NCBI GenBank assembly: GCA_051294375.1
Contig: CM119269.1
Location: forward strand, 1,814,537-1,878,536
DNA: 64,000 nt
Origin: Paraspadella gotoi
Lineage: Eukaryota; Chaetognatha
Direction: 5' to 3'
Part shown: positions 48,059 through 59,493 of the stretch, piece after piece
Layout: each line of letters starts with the position of its first letter
Numbering within the stretch: the first letter of the stretch is position 1
The notes under the pieces: model-generated
Told to the model about the DNA's origin: nothing
The model's input: only the letters and a program-made list of their open reading frames with translations
Database searches by the model: none
Program-made: the position numbers and the translations under genes

Positions 48059-48304
48059 AAAGTCTAATATAGAACAAAGTTTGAAGAGAGATTTAACAAC
48101 GATTTTTATTTCATTTTATTTTTGTATTTATTTTTTTTTTTATTTTTATTTTTATTTGAATTGGCGCTGAAGAAGACTCGTATGTGAGTCGAAACATGTC
48201 CGTTTCACTATGAAATAAAAATCGTTGTTAAATCTCTCTTCAAACTTTGTTCTAAATCAAATCACAACGAAACAGAAAGGAAAAAAACACAAAGTCTAAT
48301 ATAG
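48059..48304 (+). mobile_element. Short retroelement copy with 14-bp target-site duplication
   Basis: The 14-mer AAAGTCTAATATAG occurs at 48059-48072 and again at 48291-48304, bracketing about 218 bp. The insert contains a perfect 44-bp inverted repeat (48070-48113 and 48211-48254) and, between the arms, a hammerhead-ribozyme-like motif (48167-48200). Hammerhead motifs in the terminal repeats are known for Penelope-like elements. An A-rich GGAAAAAAACAC lies next to the right duplication. No coding sequence is present, so this is non-autonomous or truncated. Confidence 0.7.
48163..48206 (+). ncRNA. Hammerhead ribozyme-like motif (type I, minimal)
   Basis: GGCG, then the core CTGAAGA (48167-48173), a stem II hairpin GACTC-GTATGT-GAGTC with one extra A before it, the core GAAA (48191-48194), a two-base-pair stem III (AC-AT-GT), the predicted cleavage base C, and CGTT, which can pair with GGCG (two G-C and two G-U pairs) to form stem I. 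This matches the minimal type I fold reported for Penelope-like elements. The extra A next to stem II may lower activity. Confidence 0.5.
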
Positions 48305-49865
48305 TAAAGCAAGTAATCTTGCATTTTTTTATATTCATTTATAAATCGTAATGAAAATGTTTTCAAATAATATGACTTCACCATATCTGGCTTTTCCTCT
48401 CTGCTCACAATTCAACCGCGCTTTTTCCCTCCCGCTGCAGCACCTACGTGGCATCTTTTCATCTGTTGCGGCAAATGTGTTGTAGCTCGTTCAACTTTGT
48501 ATGGTGGGATTCTTCCTCGGCGCCAAGGCTGAAAAAACCTCAAAGGGGAAAAAGGAGGAAGAGAAAAAAGAGAGAGACGAAAATCACGGAAAAACTTAAT
48601 GAAAAAAAAAAAAAATCGGAATTTCAATATGACAGTCGACGCCTCGAGCTCTGCTTTTTTTTATATTATCTTCCAGCTTTCTCTCACTTTTTTTTAATAT
48701 CATGGAAATTTAATTAACTGGAATTAATAACTTTTTATATCAGCTTTTTTGCTATGATGCTCTGTATGTTTCTTGAGAAAAGTAAATCGTTGTTTTTCAT
48801 TGTCTCGACTTCTTGATATGACTTTTTCCTTTGGGTCGATTTATTTCATAAAATAAAAAAAATAAATACATAGCGATCATCAGATTTTTTTCTCTAAAGG
48901 AAAGAAAGAGAAAAAGTGGAGGAAAGAAAGAGAAAAAGAGGAGGAAAGGAAAAAAATGGAATTGGTGACAATTTCTTTAATCAATTCACATTCTTCTATT
49001 TTTATCTTTTCAAAGAAAATTCTATTCCTTCTCTTTTATCCTTTGATTAAATTTTTTCTTTTCTTTCATCCATCGTTATTTTGTCATTTCTCTCTTTTTA
49101 TGGATGTTGGAATGGTGTCATCAACGCAATGTAATATTTTAAGTTGTTCATGGAATTACTTGAATTTAAAGATTTAAATTTAAATTTAAATAGATTTCCG
49201 ATTTTAATATTTTACATTCAATTTGAAAGAAATTAGCACCTTTGAGCTTTTGAAAGTATGAGATTATTTCGAAATGTAAAAAAATAGCTATTAATTTTAT
49301 GAGAAATATGTACTACATACTTACTCTGAACAAACTAGACGACGGATACAATCTTCGCTTCTCGATTCGAGTAATGAGGGAAAACCCAACTAGAAAAAAT
49401 ATTTTATAAATTAATATAAATATAAATTAATATGTCTTACTACGCTCGGTCTCCTTCCCTTAATCTGTGTCTCTATCTCCCCTTTCATTCTCCCTTTTTC
49501 TCTGACCTTTCAATGAGACAAATTTCTCTCTTTTTCAAATCCAAAAAAAAAAAAGAGAATCTGTGTTCCATCGATCCGAATTTCTTTTCTATTTCTCTCT
49601 TTTGTCGCGATTTATGGGGAGAAATAAAACCGTTTATTTCGCAATAACATCCGGGGATTACGAAGCGACGGGCGGGGTGAGGAACTTGGGGGGAGGGTGG
49701 CAGCGGGGTGATGGAGGTGAGTCCATGAAGGGTGAGGAGAAAACGGGGCTTTTGCGAATCAAAGTCTGGGGCGGCGTCGAATTTATTCATTCTTCGCTTC
49801 TTTCGCTGTATGGACGTCGTCCTTCTATATTATTCGGTTGCTCTTTGCGAGCGGATGGAAACAGG

Positions 49866-49910
<45 letters not shown>

Positions 49911-51145
49911 GTTTCTAGAGAAATGCGACTTTTTCCACTTCTTCGACAAAATTGTATAAAAAAAAACTACAATAAAACTGTTAAAAGCAGGAAAAGACTG
50001 CTCCATCAACATTTGTAGTTGGGAGTCTCTAGTGATCATGGGTGAATCTTGTTTCCACACGCGCTGGTGGATTTTCAAAATCTGAGATTTATTTCAGCAA
50101 ACAAGATTCCTTGGATTTGTTGAAACTGTATTCATAAATTGCTTGATAAAAGACAGAAAAACTTACATCCCTCGAACTTAGAACTTCTGATTCACATTGA
50201 AGTGTACCTGCAACTTCTGATTCAAATTTTCTCCCATCTTTGACGCTAAATTGTATACAATCACCAAGCAAAATTTTTGGTGAAAGATTTAGACCGAAGA
50301 TTTTTCGATTTCAATATGGTTTATAAAAAATTCAAATTTTACATAGTTTAAAGTCGGTTATTAAATTGGAAATGATTCTCATAAAACGTCAATGACTTTT
50401 TTAAATAATAAAACAATCAGATTTAATATATCTAAATACATACAGGAATGGGAGCGATTTTATTATTGCCATCCGTTCTGGGTCTCGGGGTAGACAAATA
50501 AAATGTTTTCAAAGAGAAAGAAGTCCATTACAATAATATCAAATTATAGTTAGTTATCGTTAAATAAACCAACGTTTTTCGTCGTATCGAGTTTTCTGAG
50601 ACTCCATTTCCGCAAAAAGCTCTCGTTTCAAAAGCGAACCTTCTCGTATTCTTTTCTCGTTAAACCTGAACTAAAAACTCGGCACAGTGTAAACTCACCT
50701 TTCAGACTTACCCGTTTCTCTCCTTTCCTCGCCCTCAGCGCCCTCTCCCCCCGATTTCGAACATTACGGGCGTAACTTTTTTACATTTAAAACGCGGGGA
50801 AGAGGAACGAGGCTCCCGAGGTGTCGTCATATCGCGAGAGGGAGGAGGAGGAGGAGGAGGAGGAAAGGATGGGAGGAGGTGATTATAGAGGAGTATATTT
50901 GAAAGAAAAAAGTAAAAGGAGAAAAGAAGGAAGGTTTGAAGATTGTAAAAGAATAACTGATTGTTATAGGCATTAGAGAATTGAAAGGAGAATGTTGGAA
51001 GGGAAAAAAAAAAGAAAAAGAAGAGGGGGGGAAAAAAAAGAAAGAAAAAGAAAAGGGAAGAAGTTCGATGCGGCGACTTGTAGTTTTTTTTTAAAAAAAA
51101 TTACGCGAGGTTTGAGTTTACGCGTAAAGTCGCTCGATGCCTTTT
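48305..51145. other. Spacer inside the GAS1-like intron
   Basis: AT-rich with G/A-rich patches, a GA tract (49871-49906) and a GAG tract (50840-50862). No exon recognised. Frames at 48448-48717, 49563-49871 and 50992-51186 have low-complexity or anonymous content. Confidence 0.6.
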
Positions 51146-51861
51146 CGATCAGTTATGCATTTACACAGAGGGCTCCTCATGAATGAAAAATCGAGAAAGG
51201 GTTGAAAGGCGAAGTCGATGTGACGGAAAAGTTTCGAGTTGACGGTTCGGAGGCGGTGGGCATGGGGGGGGGGTTGATATATGGAAAGAAGGAAATTAAA
51301 ATTTATATGGTGAGGTTCGTGAAGGCGAGAAGGGAGGGCAATGTGGCTGAAGACTAAGCATTAAAATTGTTTTTTTTTGAGAGGACAGCCGATGTCTAAA
51401 GTGGCATACTGGAACATGAGAAGAAAAACCGCCCAAGACTTAGTAAATGATTATGTTAGTTTAATAAAAAATACATTTAAGTGAATTACATTTATTATTG
51501 ATTCCAAATCATGTATGAAAATCGTATTCCCAATATGAAATTATCCATTCATATCTAGATCTAGTGGGTGCAGACAGAAGAGCAAATTTCTATAGAAAGA
51601 GACAAATCCTCCTAGCAGGAAAAATTGTATAATTTCAGGAAGTAAGTTATTTACAATAATGTGATTTACAAACATGTGCAAATTCAGCTGACTGTGGAAA
51701 GGCAACGGTGTTACAGCGTTACAGCATTACAGTGTCAAAAATAGGTAAATATCAAAATTCATAGATGACCAAATGGGTTTTTTAGGTTTAACTCCATGTA
51801 TAAGAAAATGTTAAATTTTCATATTTGTTTCTTTTAAATTTCCTTCTTCTAATTTAATGAA

Positions 51862-53373
51862 TCAAGCCAGATTCTCAGTTTTTCTTCTTCTTTCACCAAT
51901 GACTCGATTGCATCTTCTCACCGCCATCTGGGTAAAACTCTTGAACATCAATGCCGCCAATTCAATGACCTCAATCATTCCAATCACCGAAATTCCCATG
52001 AAAAGCCCCATGTGTCCACCGATGGTGCCGATCAACTGAGAAAATGAGAACAGAGGAACTTCTTCGTACATCCGATGAAGTCGGTGTCGATATCCAACCC
52101 TCAAATGGGGAATCAGTCCACTCTCTACAGACTGAGGATAAGCTAAATATCTGTGGGAAACATCGATTCCTTCTGGGCCTGATGACACGCATGGGCGCTT
52201 GCAAGAGCTTTTATTGATATCAAACAAAAAAAGTGAAAATATTCTCAAGCAACTTCGTTGGGAAGCATCCACCATGGGTTTGTAGGTGCAATTTTTGATC
52301 AGAATCTGAGTGGCATAGTGACTGTAAGAATAGTCAACCAACTCCAAAAAACTCAGGCTAACACTGCTCTCCAACAATCCATCTATCAATGCAATGGCAT
52401 TCATTTTCTTTCCAGGTGGAAAAATATGCGCTTCTACTCTCTGGCAGGCACTGGGAAATAAACAAGCGGAGGTGAAATTTTTTAGGGTGAAGCTCATTGA
52501 AATAGAGAAATTAGTCTCATCCGAAAAGACAAGGAAATCAAACAAAGTTGTTGGTACCATGGGAGGAGTACTGGTCAATATCTCAGAGGCGGACAAGCGT
52601 GCACGATTGGCCATATCCTCTCCAGCATTTTTCATGAAGTTGTCATAATCTGAAAAATTGTGAAAGGTTTGACCTTTGTGGTTAAAACAGAATTGACGAA
52701 CCTCTAGTTCCTCAAAGGCCGAACAGTTGGAATGAAACTTGTTATAAAATTCTTGACTGTAGAGGGGCGTCTTGTCGAAAATGACGATGGGCATTGGAAG
52801 GGACTCAGGTGAATAGTCAGTGAATTGCGTCGCGACTCGGTCCTTGGAGTGGAGAAAAGGGGAGAGATTGGTATTGTATTTCAGTTCTAATCTCAAAACT
52901 TTTATTAAACCCTGAGCTATGTAATAATAATAAAATTAATAATAATAATACTATGTACACTGAACTTAATCTTTAAACTTAAAAATTTACTTAATTCTCA
53001 ATTTAAACTGAAATAGGGAACTTTTTAAAAATATTGCCAACTATTAGCAAAGAATAAAGTTCCAACGTTCACTAATATCAGCAACTTTTTCAAGAGAACA
53101 AGAATATCCGAGCAAGTTGCAATGAAAATCATCACCTCCACAGTCTCCAACCTGAGAGTATTCATGAACGGCGTTGAAAATCTGTGTCGTCATCAGAACA
53201 AAAGAGATGACGACAATGACAAACCAAATCAAACGCCGGAAACGGTTGTGACCAGAAGTTGAATCGGTGATGGATGACGCCAACCGGCCGATACCGTGGA
53301 TCGATGTTGACTCCAGAAAAGACGCTATTGTTTGTGTCGTGTCTCTTTTCATGATTTCTTTTTCTATTTCCAT
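51862..53373 (-). CDS. DEG/ENaC family sodium channel subunit, intact copy (two exons)
   Basis: Exons 53152-53373 (74 codons) and 51862-52842 (326 codons plus stop), joined in phase 0 by a 309-bp intron (CAG|GTTGGA to CACTCCAAG). The product has 400 residues. Residues 22-29 (STSIHGIG) hold the His-Gly gating motif of the family's N-terminus. TM1 is about 48-66 (LIWFVIVVISFVLM). An extracellular domain of about 275 residues has cysteines at 114, 126, 201, 207, 259, 272, 288 and 292, including CKRPC. TM2 is about 345-374 and begins GGHMGLFMGISVIGMIEVIE, with the G-x-S selectivity filter (Gly357-Ile-Ser359). The family makes trimeric, amiloride-sensitive Na+ channels gated by protons, peptides or mechanical force. 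At 400 residues it is shorter than the usual 500-700, mainly in the extracellular domain. An acceptor-like TTTTTAG just upstream of the ATG suggests a 5' non-coding exon. Confidence 0.85.
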
Positions 53374-53568
53374 GTCTTCTTCATATCTAAAAATATATTT
53401 TTAATTGACAAAGTTTCTTTTCACAGCTATTTTCTCATCTGCCAATGAGTTTTCTCACTTAGTTCAGAGTTTCTTCTTGTACTAAAGAAATTTTAAAATA
53501 AAGTATATCAATTAATACTGCAGTTATCAAATTACTTAATTGAACAAAAGTATTTGTAATTAATTGGG

Positions 53569-53719
53569 GTATAAAGCCAAACTATGTTTTTTAAACCAAA
53601 GTTTTGGTGTGTTGAATCAGACGTTCTCCATGATAAAAATGGAAAAGATTTTTGTATTGGTGGTGGCGAGCGTCGCCGTAGGCAACTTAAACAGTTTTGG
53701 AAATTTTGATTGTTACTAG
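53569..53719 (+). promoter_or_regulatory. Divergent TATA promoter with a small signal-peptide-like ORF
   Basis: TATAAAG at 53570-53576, initiator-like ATCAGACGTT at about 53617, and an ATG at 53639 opening a 26-codon frame MEKIFVLVVASVAVGNLN ending at TAG (53717). The sequence resembles a cleavable signal peptide, and GCC|GTAGGC within it could be a donor. It points away from the DEG/ENaC gene 0.2 kb away. The TATA, initiator and ATG are conserved in the duplicated copy (TATAAAAG at 60031, ATG at 60102), but there the hydrophobic core is deleted. Confidence 0.3.
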
Positions 53720-53972
53720 AGTCAAGTTTTCATCATTATTGGAAAAAATATCAAATTTGGTCATTTTACACCAACGCGTCATTCAATACTTCTTTTTAGT
53801 CGCGTCTGGATGGACTAAGAGGTGTTTATATATTGTCTCTTGTTTAATGATTATTATTGTCATTTTTTTTTAAATTTAACATTGTGTATAATCCTTTCGT
53901 TTTCCTTGTGTCAAGATTTAGCAAAAAAAAATGAATTTGGGCAATAAATGATATTTTCACAATGACAGTCAT

Positions 53973-54004
53973 GTTTCGGCTTGAGTCTTCAAGCCTTCAT
54001 CAAC
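53973..54004 (-). ncRNA. Degenerate hammerhead-like motif
   Basis: The minus strand reads TTGATGA, then a good 6-bp stem II (GGCTTG/CAAGCC with a short loop), then CGAAACATGAC. The first core base (C to T) and the base before the cleavage site are changed, so activity is unlikely. A 29-bp inverted repeat flanks it (54014-54042 and 54147-54175, TTATTGGTAAATT core), as in the element at 48.1 kb. Confidence 0.35.
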
Positions 54005-54789
54005 ATTAACAGTTTTGAAAAATTATTGGTAAATTATGCAAAATTCAGCCTGACCTCAACTACTATTCTGTCTCAGCTCGGTGAAAACTTTTACCCTCTC
54101 TGTCTATCTCTCTATCACTCTCTCTCTCTCTATCTCTCCTTTATTCTTTTGCAAAATTTACCAATAATTTTTTTGACAAATAAAAATTGTTTTTCTCCTA
54201 ATGCCCAAAAACAACGAAAATCGAAAGTCTATACACAATGTCTATCAATCAATAATTTTTTAAAACTCTTCTTGAATTGATTTTTAAAACAAAAAATTAA
54301 GGTAAAAAACTTTTATGCAGCGAATGCTGTGATTCACTGGTCACTTTATCGAGCTTAAACTACCATTTTTTTAAATTGTCTTACCATAAGCACTCCTCTT
54401 TCTTTAGTTTTTCAATATAGGACAAGCTAATGAAAGGCAGTAAATAGACATGTTCATCTTGCCAATAATCTTTTGGCACAAAAAAGCAGTCTTGGAAATT
54501 GCTTAGTCATCCAGCTAAAATCATTTGAATAAAGGCTGTAGCATCATTCTCTAAGGAACTTAAAGGTTTATGGACTTAGTAGTGGGCAAAAAAACCTAAT
54601 ATATCTGTAACACTGCCTTAAAAACTTAATACAAAATTGTTCATTGCACTATATTTTTAACAAATACGATTTGCCAACAATCTGGTGATTTTACCATCTT
54701 TGTGAGAAAATAGATTTGAAGTTGTTAATGATAATTAATTAAAAGAAAATTTATACACAAAAAAAGTCAAGTAGTTATTTATCATTTAA

Positions 54790-55575
54790 AACAAGTTTGA
54801 GCAAACAATGTCGGATCTGCCCACGATCATTATCAGTAATAAAATAATTAATAATTAATTAATTAATTATAATAATAATAATAATAATAAATAATTAATT
54901 AATTCAAGTTAATTAATTAATTAGTCAATTAATTAATTAGTCAATTATAATTAACTTGATCCAAAATGTTTGTTTTGATTGATTAATTGACTGATTAATT
55001 AATAATTTATTAATTAATTGATTAATTAATTGACTAATTGATTAATTAACTGATTAATTATTTGATTAATTTATACATCTTTATACATCTTATAAAAAAG
55101 AAAAAGAAGCATAATCAATTAGTGAAACAGGTTTTTTGTTTTTTTCCATTTAAACTCATTTCCACTCAAAGATTCCATCGAAATTTGATTTCCAGCTTAA
55201 TCACACACTTTCCTACCCACATACAAAATTTCAGGACAATTGCTTCATCCACTCATGAGTAATTGGTGTTCAAATAATGAAATGTTTTTTGTTTTTTTTC
55301 CATTTAAACTCATTTCCACTAGGACGATTCCATCGAAACTTCATATCCAGCTCAATCACACACTTCCCTAACCACATACAAAATTTCATTTTAATCCATC
55401 CATCCAATCACGAGTTTTTTGTTAAGGTTGGACGGACGGAGGACGGACGGACGGACATCGTTTTTTTGCATAATTTATCATAATTCAAAGTTCTGATATG
55501 AAATAAGTTAAAGCCCGACAAGATTGAGGGGCAGACCGACGGACCGACAAAGTGAATTATAGAGTAAGTCTGAGT
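54790..55575 (+). mobile_element. Interspersed repeat, 'CAAACAATG' family, copy 2
   Basis: Begins ACAAGTTTGAGCAAACAATG, has a TTAA-rich middle, then two tandem copies of the block with TCCATCGAAACTTCATATCC / TCCAGC and CACTCATGAGT, a GGACGGACGGAC tract (about 55430-55455) and GACCGACGGACCGAC, ending at TATAGAGTAAG. The second tandem block distinguishes it from the copy at 10138. Confidence 0.7.
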
Positions 55576-58396
55576 AAGTTCTATCTGAACTCAATAAAGT
55601 ACGGCAGTGGTTTCTTTCTTATCATCGGATTTGGCTCACGGGGTATCCTAAAGTCGTTGGCGAGAAAATCATAACCAAAAAGAGAGAGAGAGAGAGAGAG
55701 AAAGTCTGAATGACTTGTTTTTTGTTTTTTTTTTGATCAGTTTTGCATTTACACAGAGGGCTCCTCAATCCTCATGAATGAAAAATCGAGAGAGGGTTGA
55801 AAGACGAAGTCGATGTGACAAAAAAGAGTTGATGGGTTGGAGGCGGCGGGCCAGGGGGTTAATATATTGTACGAAGGAAATAAAAATTTATATGGTGAGG
55901 TTCGTGAATTTTTTATATTTATTTATTGATAGGAAATGTCAATTTTTTTTAAAAAAATTATATTTTTAAAAGCAGATTCAGATAGCTTATAAAAAGTTGT
56001 CGACACAAAGTATAATTTCTTTTTTTAATATTTGATCATATGTGGGACAAAATTGATAAAAACCTTAAAAAATCATCATCATCTTACAATGATTTTAGTA
56101 GTTTTTGCTAATTATCGGCTATAAAACATTAAAATTTTAAAAAGTTGTAATTAAATTTTTTGTTTAACTTTTTCAGCTCTATTGGAATCAATTAAAAAAA
56201 ATATAAAATAAAATTGTTAACATTATATAGCATATAATAATTAAAATTAGCGAATTACTACTCATGGTTCGGAACATTTTTGCATAAAAATATTTTAACA
56301 CAATAATTAATACCAATAATGGATTTCTTTTTTTTACATTTGAATTTGTTTGGCTAGCCCTAATACTAGAACTTTAGAAGAAAAATCGCCCAAGATTTAG
56401 CAAATGGTTATTTGAATATTTGAATAAAAAATACATTTAAGGGTATACATTTATTATTGATTCCAAATCATATATGAAAATTGTACTACAAATATAAAAT
56501 TATCCATTCATAAAATAAACAAGTGGCTGTGCCAATGATGTAAATCGATTTCAAGGGCTTAATCTGAACTGTTATTGCGGAACTAATAACATTTTGGTAC
56601 ATAAAAAAAAATTATTTTATTTTATAAAAAACATTTATGAGGTAATTGAATCAAATATCGGATAAAATAATGGATTTAACAAGACAGAATAAAATAAAAA
56701 GAATAAGAAAAAAACATTGGTTAAAAAATTATAAAAGATTTAAGATAATACAAATTTTAAAAAACAATTGCTATTTTGTTGAAGAGCAGGTGCAAGTGAA
56801 GATCTAGTGGGTGTAGATAAAGTTTATTTTGAATGTTCCTTTGTCTTACAAAAGGTGAAAACAAAAGAAAATTTAATTAAACTATTCTTTTATATTAGAA
56901 AAAAAGATTAAACCTCTGTTAGATATACTAATTTTATTGTTATTTTGTTTTTAAAAATGCTCTTTTGTTTATACAGCCACCTGGTTTATTAAGACTAAAA
57001 CATTTGCTATTTTGGATAAAGCAATGCAAGTGAAGATCTAGTGGGTGCAGACAGAAGAGCAAATTTTTATAGAAAGTAAGGGCAAAATCCTCCTAGTAGA
57101 GAAAGTAGGAGGCAAATCCTCGTAGTAGGAAGGAAAAGTGAAATAGATGGGAAAAAAAGAAAAAAATGTGCAAATTAAGTTGTTACCGCGTTACAGTGTC
57201 AAAAATAGGTTAATATCAAATGTGTTTTTTAGGTTTAACTCCATGTATAAGAAAATGTTAATTTTCTTCTAATTCAATGAATCAAGCCGGATTCTCAGTT
57301 TTTCTTCTTCTTTCACCAATCACTCGTTTGCATCTTCTTACCGCTATCTGCGTAAAACCCTTGAACATCAACGCTGCCAATTCAATGACCTCAATCATTC
57401 CAATCACCGAAATTCCCATGAAAAGCCCCATGTGTCCGCCGATAGTGCCAATCAACTGAGAAAATGAGAAACAGAGGAACTTCTTCGTACATCCGATGAA
57501 GTCGGTGTCGATATCCAACCCTCAAATGGGGTATCAGTCCACTCTCCGCAGACTGAGGATAAGCTAAATATCTGTGGGAAACATCGATTCCTTCTTGTCC
57601 TGACGACACGCATGGGCGCTTGCAAGAGCTTTTATCGATATCAAACAAAAAAAGGTGAAAATATTCTCAAGCAACTTTGTTGGAAATCATCCGCCATGTT
57701 TTTGTAGGTGCAATTTTTGATCAGAATCTGAGTGGCGTAGTGACTGTAAGAAAAGTCTACCCCCTCCAAAAAACTCAGGCTAACACTGCTCTCCGACAAT
57801 CCAGCTATCAATGCATTGTAATTTATTTTCTTTCCAGGTGGAAAAATATGTACTTCTACTCTCTGGCAGGCACTGGGAAATAAACAAGCAGAGGTGAAAT
57901 TTTTTAGGGTGAAGCTCATTGAAATAGATAAGTTAGTCTTGTCCGAAAAGACAAGGAAATCAAACCAAGTTTTTGGTAACATGGGAGGAGTACTGGTCAA
58001 TATCTCAGAGGCGGACAAGCGTGCACGATTGGCCACATCCTCTCCAGCATTTTTCATGAAGTTGTTGTAGTCTGAAAAATTGTGAAAGGTTCGACCTTTG
58101 TGGCGACGACAGAATTGACGAACCTCGAGTTCCTCAAAGGTCGAACAGTTGGAATGAAACTTGTTATAAAATTCTTGAGTATAGAGCGGAGTCTTGTCGA
58201 TGATGACGACGGGCATCGGAAGGGACTTGGGTGAATAGTCAGTGAATTGCTTTGCGACTCGGTCCTTGAGTGTAGTATGGGGAAAGGGGAGAGATTGGTA
58301 TTGTTTTCCAAAAGCGCCTTATTTCTGATTCTAATCTCTAAACTTTAATTAAACCTTGAGCTTAATCTAATACTATATACCTTGAACTTAATCTTA

Positions 58397-59493
58397 CAGG
58401 GGTGGGATCCTATATCGAGACAAAACTTAACGTCCTGATCTCTCTGAACGATTTGATACACAATAATAAAACGAGTGGCAAAAGATTTTTTAGGCTTTTT
58501 AGTTTTATATACAATAAAAAAAATATATTTTTAAGCAACGACAAAGCGTCGTGGATGTTTTCAAAACATTTAGTCGTTTTTATGTGCGCGCATTGTATTG
58601 CATACGATAAAAGCCATACTTGTTAATACTTTTTTGAACATGACAGTGTTATGTATTATCTTCAATTCATCTGATTTTAAGCTATTCATCACTATCCAAA
58701 TTAAACCCATTTAATTTTTTTTAGGTAAGTAAAACAAAATTTTAGGAAGATTATAACAAATATGCTTAAATTGTCAAATAATTTCTGTATTTCTTACCTT
58801 TTTGATGCTTTTATTATGCATTAAGAAATCTTACATGATAAATTTAATTATCTGACAATATCGTTAATAAATTTGTTGATAAAAGTAAGTTTTAATAAAA
58901 AGTAAACTATTGAAGAGGCTGGTTTTACAGGGCGCCACATCTGCAGCAGTGTCACCTCGTGGCGAGAGTGAGTCAGCATGTTTATGTAGTCTAGAGCTTT
59001 GGATATGGTAGCAGGCCTCAGGCGGGTTACCCAGTCCATCCTACTTTCTACATAACAACCTCAGGGCTCGAAACAGGGACACACATTGGGATGGTGCATT
59101 AATCCACTGAGCCACTGAGGCGCTGCGAAGGAAATCGATTTGTGATGATAGGACAGTAACTTACCCAAATCTTAACGGATTACTTTAAAAAAATTTTAAC
59201 CATTATTATATTACAAATAAATACTTCCAAAAATATTTTTAACTTATATTTATTAGAATGAGATTTAACAAAAAGTATTCAAACATTTTTCTTCCAAACC
59301 GCGCGGAAAAAACCGAGCAGTTGCCTTTGCTGCATTAAATAAAAGCATAATATAAAAGAATTTCAAAAAAATTAATATATCGTCAAAAAGCTAAGAGAGA
59401 ATACTCTACGGATATTTATTCAGATTTTAAAAATCATTAAGAGCTTAAGAGTAATGATTTTTTAAATTTTGTCTCGATATAGAGTCTCCCCTG
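58397..59493. mobile_element. 1.1-kb TIR transposon in the intron of the second DEG/ENaC gene
   Basis: Ends are inverted repeats: CAGGGGTGGGATCCTATATC then GAGACAAAA on the left, and the complement CAGGGGAGACTCTATATC then GAGACAAAA from the right. Both ends are flanked by TA (58395-58396 and 59494-59495). The TA duplication fits a Tc1/mariner-type non-autonomous element. The equivalent intron of the first copy is 309 bp and lacks it, so it inserted after the gene duplication. No transposase ORF is present. Confidence 0.75.
58925..59125 (-). mobile_element. tRNA-derived SINE
   Basis: On the minus strand: GGCGCCTCAGTGGCTCAGTGG-like head with a clear RNA polymerase III A box (TGGCTCAGTGG, 59104-59114) and B box (GTTTCGAGCCC, 59064-59074) at tRNA-like spacing, followed by about 130 bp of unrelated GC-richer tail. 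It sits inside the TIR transposon and is therefore younger than it. It is too long and lacks an acceptor stem to be a functional tRNA. Confidence 0.65.

Larger units (their letters stand above)
51150..53840. repeat. Segmental duplication unit 1 (contains the intact DEG/ENaC gene)
   Basis: From the GCATTTACACAGAGGGCTCC block (51158) to the CCAACGCGTCATTCAATACT block (53771). The same blocks bracket unit 2 at 55746 and 60188, so flanks, introns and promoter were copied along with the gene. Confidence 0.8.

Noticed and set aside
58925-59125. Considered as a functional tRNA gene
   Set aside because: A and B boxes are present, but the acceptor stem does not close and the element continues into a long non-tRNA tail; a SINE fits better.
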